Source: Bubalus kerabau
Lineage: Eukaryota; Chordata; Mammalia; Artiodactyla; Bovidae
Assembly: GCF_029407905.1 (NCBI RefSeq)
Contig: NW_026577903.1
Location: 2,447,812-2,511,811, forward strand
DNA length: 64,000 bases
Direction: 5' to 3'
The notes under the pieces were generated by a model. The model saw only the letters and a program-made list of their open reading frames with translations. It had not been told where the DNA came from and did not search any database. The stretch's first letter is position 1. Each line of letters opens with the position of its first letter. Position numbers and translations under genes: made by a program. Shown here piece after piece: positions 1 through 9,834 of this stretch.

Positions 1-105
1 GTGTTGTGCCTTCACCCACAGGGTTGCCTTCGAAGAGGGGTCCGGGCCTCGGGTCCTTCTCAAGAGCGGACCGGGGAATCGGGGGCGTTCGGCCTGTGGC
101 CCCAC

Positions 106-113
106 CCACGTGG
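106..113. other. CCACGTGG palindrome, E-box-like (first of two per unit; unit 1)
   Basis: CCACGTGG contains the CACGTG core recognised by some bHLH-zipper proteins (USF/MYC/MAX class). The same 8-mer recurs at 413-420, so each unit carries two copies about 307 bp apart, repeated along the array. There is no core promoter context around it, so a regulatory function is speculation. Confidence 0.45.
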
Positions 114-121
114 CTCGTCTC

Positions 122-127
122 GAATTT
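122..127. other. GAATTT at the likely position of the lost unit-defining EcoRI site (unit 1)
   Basis: The sequence reads GAATTT, one base from GAATTC. I saw GAATTT at this place in every unit I checked and no GAATTC anywhere. That this is the ancestral cattle EcoRI position is inference; it is simply the only one-mismatch site I noticed. Confidence 0.4.
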
Positions 128-334
128 CCTCGTGAGACCGGCCTCATCCTGAGGCGCGCCGGGAAGGCCGGGAACCCCTTCCAGACCACGCAGGGGAATC
201 GCCTCTCCTGTCGCGATCAGGAGGGGAGAAGGGGCTCAGAGGAAGCGGTGCCGGGACCCTCGGTGTTCCCCTCGGGGGAACCCGGCGTGTCGGGGGACTT
301 TTGGGGGTCGCAGGAAGGCTGTCAGGGACCGTCT

Positions 335-348
335 CGCCCTTCAGGGCG
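335..348. other. Short inverted repeat, 6-bp stem with 2-nt loop (unit 1; in most units)
   Basis: CGCCCT at 335-340 and AGGGCG at 343-348 are exact reverse complements around TC. The same bases occur in nearly every unit. In units 19, 37 and 39 the right arm reads AGGGCA (A at 25634, 50923 and 53732), which removes the closing pair. No terminator or transcript role is implied. Confidence 0.7.
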
Positions 349-412
349 GAACAGGGGACTTCCCCTGAGACGCCGTCGCGGGCAAGGGCCTCATCTTGCC
401 AAGCGGTGGGAA

Positions 413-420
413 CCACGTGG
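413..420. other. CCACGTGG palindrome, E-box-like (second of two per unit; unit 1)
   Basis: Identical 8-mer to the one at 106-113. In unit 28 the copy near 38345 is reduced to GCACGTGG (G at 38344), keeping the CACGTG core. Elsewhere it looks constant. Confidence 0.45.
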
Positions 421-425
421 TTTTT

Positions 426-978
426 CTCGAGTTGCGGCGGCATTCTCGAGTTACGACGGGGATCTCAGCCTTCCCCTTGGGTTGGCCCTGGGAAGCCCAA
501 TCTTCCCCTCGGGTTGCGAGGGAAAGCTGGGGGTGGCGCTCGAGTCACTGCAGGGCCTAAGAGACCTCACCTAAGCGTGTGTCCGGGACCTAATTTTCCT
601 CTCCAGGGAAGGCAGGGATCTCGGGGCTGCATTCCAGGCTCCCCCGGGGAGTCAGGCCTCATCTCGAGGGGAAGCCAAGGACTCCGCTCTCCTCTCGAGT
701 CGCGACGCGGGGCTCTTGGAGCCCCCTGAGCGGCCTCAAGGGAGTCCAGCCTCCTCTTCCGTTTGGAGAGAGGACCCGGGATTGCTCTCCAGGCCATGCA
801 GGAAAAGAAGGCCCTCAGCTCGCGAGGACGGGGGCGTCTCAGGGGTTTCCTCGAGCTGCGGCGCCCGTGGGGGTTTTCTCCCGAGGCACGACGAGGATCT
901 CAGGGAGCCTCTCGTGCGGCGCCAGGGAAGTCAGGTCTCCATGCGCGTGGCGAGGGGGAGCGCGTCCTGGCTCTCGAG
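426..978. repeat. Internal 31-bp subrepeat register, clearest stretch (unit 1; present in every unit)
   Basis: CTCGAG or a near match begins at 426, 445, 476 (CTTGGG), 508 (CTCGGG), 539, 571 (weak), 601 (CTCCAG), 632 (TTCCAG), 663, 694, 725 (CCTGAG), 787 (CTCCAG), 819 (CTCGCG), 850, 880 (CCCGAG), 911 (CTCGTG) and 973. From 445 to 973 this is 528 bp, or 17 steps averaging about 31 bp, with one step near 756 and one near 942 too degenerate to read. The 1,405-bp unit therefore looks like a later higher-order amplification of about 45 diverged 31-mers, as is known for bovine satellite I. Confidence 0.85.
709..725. other. Inverted repeat, 7-bp stem with 3-nt loop, toggled by the common u712 G/T variant (unit 1)
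   Basis: GGGGCTC at 709-715 and GAGCCCC at 719-725 pair perfectly around TTG. In units with T at u712 (for example 7, 9-20, 29, 30, 32, 33, 35, 37-39, 41, 42, 44, 45) the middle pair becomes a T-C mismatch. The G/T state is one of the two most useful markers in the array. Biological meaning of the hairpin is unknown. Confidence 0.7.
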
Positions 979-998
979 TCACGGGAGGGGACTAGGGC

Positions 999-1316
999 CT
1001 CGAGACGCCTTGAAGAAGGACTCTCGAGGTCTTTGTCGGGGGGCGGCGGGAAACCCTCGTGTCCCTCGCCTTCTGCCGGGGACCTTAGGGAACTTCCCAG
1101 GGTGCCTCTGAGAGGCGAGGGATCCTGTGGAGGTGGCGGGGCCCCTCGGGACTCCGCTGGGTCTGGCGCAACGAAAGAGGGCCTCACCTCGAGGGGAGGC
1201 AGGCACCTCAGGCTTCCTCTGCGTTTCGGACTCCGACCGCAGGGTCCCTGCAGAGTTGGGACAGGAGAGTCAGGCCTCGTCTTGTCTGAGGAAGGGAACC
1301 CCGCTGGCCTCTCGAG
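999..1316. repeat. CTCGAG-bearing subrepeats with slipped register (unit 1)
   Basis: Exact CTCGAG occurs at 999, 1023, 1188 and 1311. The steps 973 to 999 (26 bp) and 999 to 1023 (24 bp) are shorter than 31, while 1188 to 1311 is 123, close to four 31-mers. The register thus slips near u1000 and recovers. Together with 426, 445, 539, 663, 694, 850 and 973 this makes 11 exact hexamers in unit 1. Confidence 0.8.
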
Positions 1317-1405
1317 TTGCTCAGGGGGTCTCAGGCCCCTCGTCGAGCTGTGTGTGGAACCCGCCGGTCTTTGCGGACGATGCACGGGGGTGGCAGTGCC
1401 CCTTC

Positions 1406-2810
1406 GTGTTGTGCCTTCACCCACAGGGTTGCCTTCGAAGAGGGGTCCGGGCCTCGGGTCCTTCTCAAGAGCGGACCGGGGAATCGGGGGCGTTCGGCCT
1501 GTGGCCCCACCCACGTGGCTCGTCTCGAATTTCCTCGTGAGACCGGCCTCATCCTGAGGCGCGCCGGGAAGGCCGGGAAACCCTTCCAGACCACGCAGGG
1601 GAGTCGCCTCTCCTGTCGCGATCAGGAGGGGAGAAGGGGCTCAGAGGAAGCGGTGCCGGGACCCTCGGTGTTCCCCTCGGGGGAACCCGGCGTGTCGGGG
1701 GACTTTTGGGGGTCGCAGGAAGGCTGTCAGGGACCGTCTCGCCCTTCAGGGCGGAACAGGGGACTTCCCCTGAGACGCCGTCGCGGGCAAGGGCCTCATC
1801 TTGCCAAGCGGTGGGAACCACGTGGTTTTTCTCGAGTTGCGGCGGCATTCTCGAGTTACGACGGGGATCTCAGCCTTCCCCTTGGGTTGGCCCTGGGAAG
1901 CCCAATCTTCCCCTCGGGTTGCGAGGGAAAGCTGGGGGTGGCGCTCGAGTCACTGCAGGGCCTAAGAGACCTCACCTAAGCGTGTGTCCGGGACCTAATT
2001 TTCCTCTCCAGGGAAGGCAGGGATCTCGGGGCTGCATTCCAGGCTCCCCCGGGGAGTCAGGCCTCATCTCGAGGGGAAGCCAAGGACTCCGCTCTCCTCT
2101 CGAGTCGCGACGCGGGGCTCTTGGAGCCCCCTGAGCGGCCTCAAGGGAGTCCAGCCTCCTCTTCCGTTTGGAGAGAGGACCCGGGATTGCTCTCCAGGCC
2201 ATGCAGGAAAAGAAGGCCCTCAGCTCGCGAGGACGGGGGCGTCTCAGGGGTTTCCTCGAGCTGCGGCGCCCGTGGGGGTTTTCTCCCGAGGCACGACGAG
2301 GATCTCAGGGAGCCTCTCGTGCGGCGCCAGGGAAGTCAGGTCTCCATGCGCGTGGCGAGGGGGAGCGCGTCCTGGCTCTCGAGTCACGGGAGGGGACTAG
2401 GGCCTCGAGACGCCTTGAAGAAGGACTCTCGAGGTCTTTGTCGGGGGGCGGCGGGAAACCCTCGTGTCCCTCGCCTTCTGCCGGGGACCTTAGGGAACTT
2501 CCCAGGGTGCCTCTGAGAGGCGAGGGATCCTGTGGAGGTGGCGGGGCCCCTCGGGACTCCGCTGGGTCTGGCGCAACGGAAGAGGGCCTCACCTCGAGGG
2601 GAGGCAGGCACCTCAGGCTTCCTCTGCGTTTCGGACTCCGACCGCAGGGTCCCTGCAGAGTTGGGACAGGAGAGTCAGGCCTCGTCTTGTCTGAGGAAGG
2701 GAACCCCGCTGGCCTCTCGAGTTGCTCAGGGGGTCTCAGGCCCCTCGTCGAGCTGTGTGTGGAACCCGCGGGTCTTTGCGGACGATGCACGGGGGTGGCA
2801 GTGCCCCTTC
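1406..2810. repeat. Satellite unit 2
   Basis: Same marker set as unit 1 (C at u155, u365, u627, u1009; A at u661; G at u712) but normal at u1174 and u1365. Private changes are A at 1580 and G at 1603. Units 1 and 2 form a distinct pair. Confidence 0.95.
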
Positions 2811-4215
2811 GTGTTGTGCCTTCACCCACAGGGTTGCCTTCGAAGAGGGGTCCGGGCCTCGGGTCCTTCTCAAGAGCGGACCGGGGAATCGGGGGCGTTC
2901 GGCCTGTGGCCCCACCCACGTGGCTCGTCTCGAATTTCCTCGTGAGACCGGCCTCATCCTGAGGTGCGCCGGGAAGGCCGGGAACCCCTTCCAGACCACG
3001 CAGGGGAATCGCCTCTCCTGTCGCGATCAGGAGGGGAGAAGGGGCTCAGAGGAAGCGGTGCCGGGACCCTCGGTGTTCCCCTCGGGGGAACCCGGCGTGT
3101 CGGGGGACTTCTGGGGGTCGCAGGAAGGCTGTCAGGGACCGTCTCGCCCTTCAGGGCGGAACAGGGGACTTCCCTTGAGACGCCGTCGCGGGCAAGGGCC
3201 TCATCTTGCCAAGCGGTGGGAACCACGTGGTTTTTCTCGAGTTGCGGCGGCATTCTCGAGTTACGACGGGGATCTCAGCCTTCCCCTTGGGTTGGCCCTG
3301 GGAAGCCCAATCTTCCCCTCGGGTTGCGAGGGAAAGCTGGGGGTGGCGCTCGAGTCACTGCAGGGCCTAAGAGACCTCACCTAAGCGTGTGTCCGGGACC
3401 TAATTTTCCTCTCCAGGGAAGGCAGGGATCTCGGGGTTGCATTCCAGGCTCCCCCGGGGAGTCAGGCCTCATCTCGAGGGGAAGCCAAGGACTCCGCTCT
3501 CCTCTCGAGTCGCGACGCGGGTCTCTTGGAGCCCCCTGAGCGGCCTCAAGGGAGTCCATCCTCCTCTTCCGTTTGGAGAGAGGACCCGGGATTGCTCTCC
3601 AGGCCATGCAGGAAAAGAAGGCCCTCAGCTCGCGAGGACGGGGGCGTCTCAGGGGTTTCCTCGAGCTGCGGCGCCCGTGGGGGTTTTCTCCCGAGGCACG
3701 ACGAGGATCTCAGGGAGCCTCTCGTGCGGCGCCAGGGAAGTCAGGTCTCCATGCGCGTGGCGAGGGGGAGCGCGTCCTGGCTCTCGAGTCACGGGAGGGG
3801 ACTAGGGCCTCGAGACGCGTTGAAGAAGGACTCTCGAGGTCTTTGTCGGGGGGCGGCGGGAAACCCTCGTTTCCCTCGCCTTCTGCCGGGGACCTTAGGG
3901 AACTTCACAGGGTGCCTCTGAGAGGCGAGGGATCCTGTGGAGGTGGCGGGGCCCCTCGGGACTCCGCTGGGTCTGGTGCAACGGAAGAGGGCCTCACCTC
4001 GAGGGGAGGCAGGCACCTCAGGCTTCCTCTGCGTTTCGGACTCCGACCGCAGGGTCCCTGCAGAGTTGGGACAGGAGAGTCAGGCCTCGTCTTGTCTGAG
4101 GAAGGGAACCCCGCTGGCCTCTCGAGTTGCTCAGGGGGTCTCAGGCCCCTCGTCGAGCTGTGTGTGGAACCCGCGGGTCTTTGCGGACGATGCACGGGGG
4201 TGGCAGTGCCCCTTC
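2811..4215. repeat. Satellite unit 3
   Basis: First unit with the common T at u155 and u365. It has C at u301 (shared with units 4 and 5), keeps A at u661 like units 1-2, and has T at u712 and T at u1061. Private changes are T at 3559, A at 3907 and T near 3976. Confidence 0.95.
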
Positions 4216-5620
4216 GTGTTGTGCCTTCACCCACAGGGTTGCCTTCGAAGAGGGGTCCGGGCCTCGGGTCCTTCTCAAGAGCGGACCGGGGAATCGGGGG
4301 CGTTCGGCCTGTGGCCCCACCCACGTGGCTCGTCTCGAATTTCCTCGTGAGACCGGCCTCATCCTGAGGTGCGCCGGGAAGGCCGGGAACCCCTTCCAGA
4401 CCACGCAGGGGAATCGCCTCTCCTGTCGCGATCAGGAGGGGAGAAGGGGCTCAGAGGAAGCGGTGCCGGGACCCTCGGTGTTCCCCTCGGGGGAACCCGG
4501 CGTGTCGGGGGACTTCTGGGGGTCGCAGGAAGGCTGTAAGGGACCGTCTCGCCCTTCAGGGCGGAACAGGGGACTTCCCTTGAGACGCCGTCGCGGGCAA
4601 GGGCCTCATCTTGCCAAGCGGTGGGAACCACGTGGTTTTTCTCGAGTTGCGGCGGCATTCTCGAGTTACGACGGGGATCTCAGCCTTCCCCTTGGGTTGG
4701 CACTGGGAAGCCCAATCTTCCCCTCGGGTTGCGAGGGAAAGCTGGGGGTGGCGCTCGAGTCACTGCAGGGCCTAAGAGACCTCACCTAAGCGTGTGTCCG
4801 GGACCTAATTTTCCTCTCCAGGGAAGGCAGGGATCTCGGGGTTGCATTCCAGGCTCCCCCGGGGAGTCAGGCCTCGTCTCGAGGGGAAGCCAAGGACTCC
4901 GCTCTCCTCTCGAGTCGCGACGCGGGGCTCTTGGAGCCCCCTGAGCGGCCTCAAGAGAGTCCAGCCTCCTCTTCCGTTTGGAGAGAGGACCCGGGATTGC
5001 TCTCCAGGCCATGCAGGAAAAGAAGGCCCTCAGCTCGCGAGGACGGGGACATCTCAGGGGTTTCCTCAAGCTGCGGCGCCCGTGGGGGTTTTCTCCCGAG
5101 GCACGACGAGGATCTCAGGGAGCCTCTCGTGCGGCGCCAGGGAAGTCAGGTCTCCATGCGCGTGGCGAGGGGGAGCGCGTCCTGGCTCTCGAGTCACGGG
5201 AGGGGACTAGGTCCTCGAGACGCGTTGAAGAAGGACTCTCGAGGTCTTTGTCGGGGGGCGGCGGGAAACCCTCGTGTCCCTCGCCTTCTGCCGGGGACCT
5301 TAGGGAACTTCCCAGGGTGCCTCTGAGAGGCGAGGGATCCTGTGGAGGTGGCGGGGCCCCTCGGGACTCCGCTGGGTCTGGCGCAACGGAAGAGGGCCTC
5401 ACCTCGAGGGGAGGCAGGCACCTCAGGCTTCCTCTGCGTTTCGGACTCCGACCGCAGGGTCCCTGCAGAGTTGGGACAGGAGAGTCAGGCCTCGTCTTGT
5501 CTGAGGAAGGGAACCCCGCTGGCCTCTCGAGTTGCTCAGGGGGTCTCAGGCCCCTCGTCGAGCTGTGTGTGGAACCCGCGGGTCTTTGCGGACGATGCAC
5601 GGGGGTGGCAGTGCCCCTTC
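4216..5620. repeat. Satellite unit 4
   Basis: C at u301 and a GGCACTGGG variant near 4703 are shared with unit 5; u712 is G. Private changes include A near 4538, A near 4956, a two-base change near 5048-5051, A near 5069 and T near 5213. It is one of the more diverged units. Confidence 0.95.
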
Positions 5621-7024
5621 GTGTTGTGCCTTCACCCACAGGGTTGCCTTCGAAGAGGGGTCCGGGCCTCGGGTCCTTCTCAAGAGCGGACCGGGGAATC
5701 GGGGGCGTTCGGCCTGTGGCCCCACCCACGTGGCTCGTCTCGAATTTCCTCGTGAGACCGGCCTCATCCTGAGGTGCGCCGGGAAGGCCGGGAACCCCTT
5801 CCAGACCACGCAGGGGAATCGCCTCTCCTGTCGCGATCAGGAGGGGAGAAGGGGCTCAGAGGAAGCGGTGCCGGGACCCTCGGTGTTCCCCTCGGGGGAA
5901 CCCGGCGTGTCGGGGGACTTCTGGGGGTCGCAGGAAGGCTGTCAGGGACCGTCTCGCCCTTCAGGGCGGAACAGGGGACTTCCCTTGAGACGCCGTCGCG
6001 GGCAAGGGCCTCATCTTGCCAAGCGGTGGGAACCACGTGGTTTTTCTCGAGTTGCGGCGGCATTCTCGAGTTACGACGGGGATCTCAGCCTTCCCCTTGG
6101 GTTGGCACTGGGAAGCCCAATCTTCCCCTCGGGTTGCGAGGGAAAGCTGGGGGTGGCGCTCGAGTCACTGCAGGGCCTAAGAGACCTCACCAAACGTGTG
6201 TCCGGGACCTAATTTTCCTCTCCAGGGAAGGCAGGGATCTCGGGGTTGCATTCCAGGCTCCCCCGGGGAGTCAGGCCTCGTCTCGAGGGGAAGCCAAGGA
6301 CTCCGCTCTCCTCTCGAGTCGCGACGCGGGGCTCTTGGAGCCCCCTGAGCGGCCTCAAGGGAGTCCAGCCTCCTCTTCCGTTTGGAGAGAGGACCCGGGA
6401 TTGCTCTCCAGGCCATGCAGGAAAAGAAGGCCCTCAGCTCGCGAGGACGGGGGCGTCTCAGGGGTTTCCTCGAGCTGCGGCGCCCGTGGGGGTTTTCTCC
6501 CGAGGCACGACGAGGATCTCAGGGAGCCTCTCGTGCGGCGCCAGGGAAGTCAGGTCTCCATGCGCGTGGCGAGGGGGAGCGCGTCCTGGCTCTCGAGTCA
6601 CGGGAGGGGACTAGGGCCTCGAGACGCGTTGAAGAAGGACTCTCGAGGTCTTTGTCGGGGGGCGGCGGGAAACCCTCGTGTCCCTCGCCTTCTGCCGGGG
6701 ACCTTAGGGAACTTCCCAGGGTGCCTCTGAGAGGCGAGGGATCCTGTGGAGGTGGCGGGGCCCCTCGGGACTCCGCTGGGTCTGGCGCAACGGAAGAGGG
6801 CCTCACCTCGAGGGGAGGCAGGCACCTCAGGCTTCCTCTGCGTTTCGGACTCCGACCGCAGGGTCCCTGCAGAGTTGGGACAGGAGAGTCAGGCCTCGTC
6901 TTGTCTGAGGAAGGGAACCCCGCTGGCCTCTCGAGTTGCTCAGGGGGTCTCAGGCCCCTCGTCGAGCTGTGTGTGGAACCCGCGGGTCTTTGCGGACGAT
7001 GCACGGGGGTGGCAGTGCCCCTTC
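5621..7024. repeat. Satellite unit 5 (1,404 bp)
   Basis: C at u301, GGCACTGGG near 6107 and G at u712. It carries a compound change at 6191-6195, where CTAAGC has become CAAAC (one base lost plus G to A). This removes the stop that normally ends two overlapping frames and makes a longer, still non-genic, open frame (5774-6730). Confidence 0.95.
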
Positions 7025-8429
7025 GTGTTGTGCCTTCACCCACAGGGTTGCCTTCGAAGAGGGGTCCGGGCCTCGGGTCCTTCTCAAGAGCGGACCGGGG
7101 AATCGGGGGCGTTCGGCCTGTGGCCCCACCCACGTGGCTCGTCTCGAATTTCCTCGTGAGACCGGCCTCATCCTGAGGTGCGCCGGGAAGGCCGGGAACC
7201 CCTTCCAGACCACGCAGGGGAATCGCCTCTCCTGTCGCGATCAGGAGGGGAGAAGGGGCTCAGAGGAAGCGGTGCCGGGACCCTCGGTGTTCCCCTCGGG
7301 GGAACCCGGCGTGTCGGGGGACTTTTGGGGGTCGCAGGAAGGCTGTCAGGGACCGTCTCGCCCTTCAGGGCGGAACAGGGGACTTCCCTTGAGACGCCGT
7401 CGCGGGCAAGGGCCTCAACTTGCCAAGCGGTGGGAACCACGTGGTTTTTCTCGAGTTGCGGCGGCATTCTCGAGTTACGACGGGGATCTCAGCCTTCCCC
7501 TTAGGTTGGCCCTGGGAAGCCCAATCTTCCCCTCGGGTTGCGAGGGAAAGCTGGGGGTGGCGCTCGAGTCACTGCAGGGCCTAAGAGACCTCACCTAAGC
7601 GTGTGTCCGGGACCTAATTTTCCTCTCCAGGGAAGGCAGGGATCTCGGGGTTGCATTCCAGGCTCCCCCGGGGAGTCAGGCCTCGTCTCGAGGGGAAGCC
7701 AAGGACTCCGCTCTCCTCTCGAGTCGCGACGCGGGGCTCTTGGAGCCCCCTAAGCGGCCTCAAGGGAGTCCAGCCTCCTCTTCCGTTTGGAGAGAGGACC
7801 CGGGATTGCTCTCCAGGCCATGCAGGAAAAGAAGGCCCTCAGCTCGCGAGGACGGGGGCGTCTCAGGGGTTTCCTCGAGCTGCGGCGCCCGTGGGGGTTT
7901 TCTCCCGAGGCACGACGAGGATCTCAGGGAGCCTCTCGTGCGGCGCCAGGGAAGTCAGGTCTCCATGCGCGTGGCGAGGGGGAGCGCGTCCTGGCTCTCG
8001 AGTCACGGGAGGGGACTAGGGCCTCGAGACGCGTTGAAGAAGGACTCTCGAGGTCTTTGTCGGGGGGCGGCGGGAAACCCTCGTGTCCCTCGCCTTCTGC
8101 CGGGGACCTTAGGGAACTTCCCAGGGTGCCTCTGAGAGGCGAGGGATCCTGTGGAGGTGGCGGGGCCCCTCGGGACTCCGCTGGGTCTGGCGCAACGGAA
8201 GAGGGCCTCACCTCGAGGGGAGGCAGGCACCTCAGGCTTCCTCTGCGTTTCGGACTCCGACCGCAGGGTCCCTGCAGAGTTGGGACAGGAGAGTCAGGCC
8301 TCGTCTTGTCTGAGGAAGGGAACCCCGCTGGCCTCTCGAGTTGCTCAGGGGGTCTCAGGCCCCTCGTCGAGCTGTGTGTGGAACCCGCGGGTCTTTGCGG
8401 ACGATGCACGGGGGTGGCAGTGCCCCTTC
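7025..8429. repeat. Satellite unit 6
   Basis: T at u301 and G at u712. Private changes are A at 7418, A near 7503 and A near 7751 (CCCCCTAAGC in place of CCCCCTGAGC). Confidence 0.95.
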
Positions 8430-9834
8430 GTGTTGTGCCTTCACCCACAGGGTTGCCTTCGAAGAGGGGTCCGGGCCTCGGGTCCTTCTCAAGAGCGGAC
8501 CGGGGAATCGGGGGCGTTCGGCCTGTGGCCCCACCCACGTGGCTCGTCTCGAATTTCCTCGTGAGACCGGCCTCATCCTGAGGTGCGCCGGGAAGGCCGG
8601 GAACCCCTTCCAGACCACGCAGGGGAATCGCCTCTCCTGTCGCGATCAGGAGGGGAGAAGGGGCTCAGAGGAAGCGGTGCCGGGACCCTCGGTGTTCCCC
8701 TCGGGGGAACCCGGCGTGTCGGGGGACTTTTGGGGGTCGCAGGAAGGCTGTCAGGGACCGTCTCGCCCTTCAGGGCGGAACAGGGGACTTCCCTTGAGAC
8801 GCCGTCGCGGGCAAGGGCCTCATCTTGCCAAGCGGTGGGAACCACGTGGTTTTTCTCGAGTTGCGGCGGCATTCTCGAGTTACGACGGGGATCTCAGCCT
8901 TCCCCTTGGGTTGGCCCTGGGAAGCCCAATCTTCCCCTCGGGTTGCGAGGGAAAGCTGGGGGTGGCGCTCGAGTCACTGCAGGGCCTAAGAGACCTCACC
9001 TAAGCGTGTGTCCGGGACCTAATTTTCCTCTCCAGGGAAGGCAGGGATCTCGGGGTTGCATTCCAGGCTCCCCCGGGGAGTCAGGCCTCGTCTCGAGGGG
9101 AAGCCAAGGACTCCGCTCTCCTCTCGAGTCGCGACGCGGGTCTCTTGGAGCCCCCTGAGCGGCCTCAAGGGAGTCCAGCCTCCTCTTCCGTTTGGAGAGA
9201 GGACCCGGGATTGCTCTCCAGGCCATGCAGGAAAAGAAGGCCCTCAGCTCGCGAGGACGGGGGCGTCTCAGGGGTTTCCTCGAGCTGCGGCGCCCGTGGG
9301 GGTTTTCTCCCGAGGCACGACGAGGATCTCAGGGAGCCTCTCGTGCGGCGCCAGGGAAGTCAGGTCTCCATGCGCGTGGCGAGGGGGAGCGCGTCCTGGC
9401 TCTCGAGTCACGGGAGGGGACTAGGGCCTCGAGACGCGTTGAAGAAGGACTCTCGAGGTCTTTGTCGGGGGGCGGCGGGAAACCCTCGTGTCCCTCGCCT
9501 TCTGCCGGGGACCTTAGGGAACTTCCCAGGGTGCCTCTGAGAGGCGAGGGATCCTGTGGAGGTGGCGGGGCCCCTCGGGACTCCGCTGGGTCTGGCGCAA
9601 CGGAAGAGGGCCTCACCTCGAGGGGAGGCAGGCACCTCAGGCTTCCTCTGCGTTTCGGACTCCGACCGCAGGGTCCCTGCAGAGTTGGGACAGGAGAGTC
9701 AGGCCTCGTCTTGTCTGAGGAAGGGAACCCCGCTGGCCTCTCGAGTTGCTCAGGGGGTCTCAGGCCCCTCGTCGAGCTGTGTGTGGAACCCGCGGGTCTT
9801 TGCGGACGATGCACGGGGGTGGCAGTGCCCCTTC
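8430..9834. repeat. Satellite unit 7
   Basis: Close to the array majority: T at u301, A at u525, T at u712, A at u1092. No private change noted. Confidence 0.95.

Larger units (their letters stand above)
1..1405. repeat. Satellite unit 1
   Basis: Diverged end-type unit. It shares C at u155, u365, u627 and u1009 and A at u661 with unit 2. It has A at u1174 (otherwise seen only in unit 18) and a private C at u1365. u712 is G and u1092 is A. Coordinates in unit 1 equal unit coordinates used elsewhere. Confidence 0.95.

Noticed and set aside
580..610. CCTAATTTTCC, the most AT-rich spot in the unit, as a possible promoter or TATA element
   Set aside because: It is a few bases long with no other promoter features, and is repeated in every unit; nothing supports initiation there.
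700..716. CENP-B box candidate around TCGCGACGCGGG
   Set aside because: Only the A and CGGG of the NTTCGNNNNANNCGGGN pattern fit; the TTCG part does not. The TTCG sites at about u29, u88 and u1402 also fail. No box was found on either strand by eye.
1030..1055. G-quadruplex at the GGGGGGCGGCGGG run
   Set aside because: Four separate runs of three or more G with short loops are not present on one strand here, so a standard quadruplex pattern is not met.
426..1316. CRISPR-like array because of regularly spaced short repeats
   Set aside because: Repeats are degenerate, spacing varies, and the 'spacers' are themselves diverged repeats. The context is a vertebrate satellite.
763..1557. A 264-codon frame, repeated almost unchanged in nearly every unit, and its 220-, 204- and 191-codon companions
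   Set aside because: The frames overlap each other on both strands, are rich in Arg, Gly, Ser and Pro as expected from GC-rich repeats, show no known domain, and change wherever the DNA does. They are chance open frames in a stop-poor satellite.
5774..6730. 318-codon frame in unit 5
   Set aside because: It exists only because of a one-base deletion that joins two ordinary repeat frames; no other unit has it.
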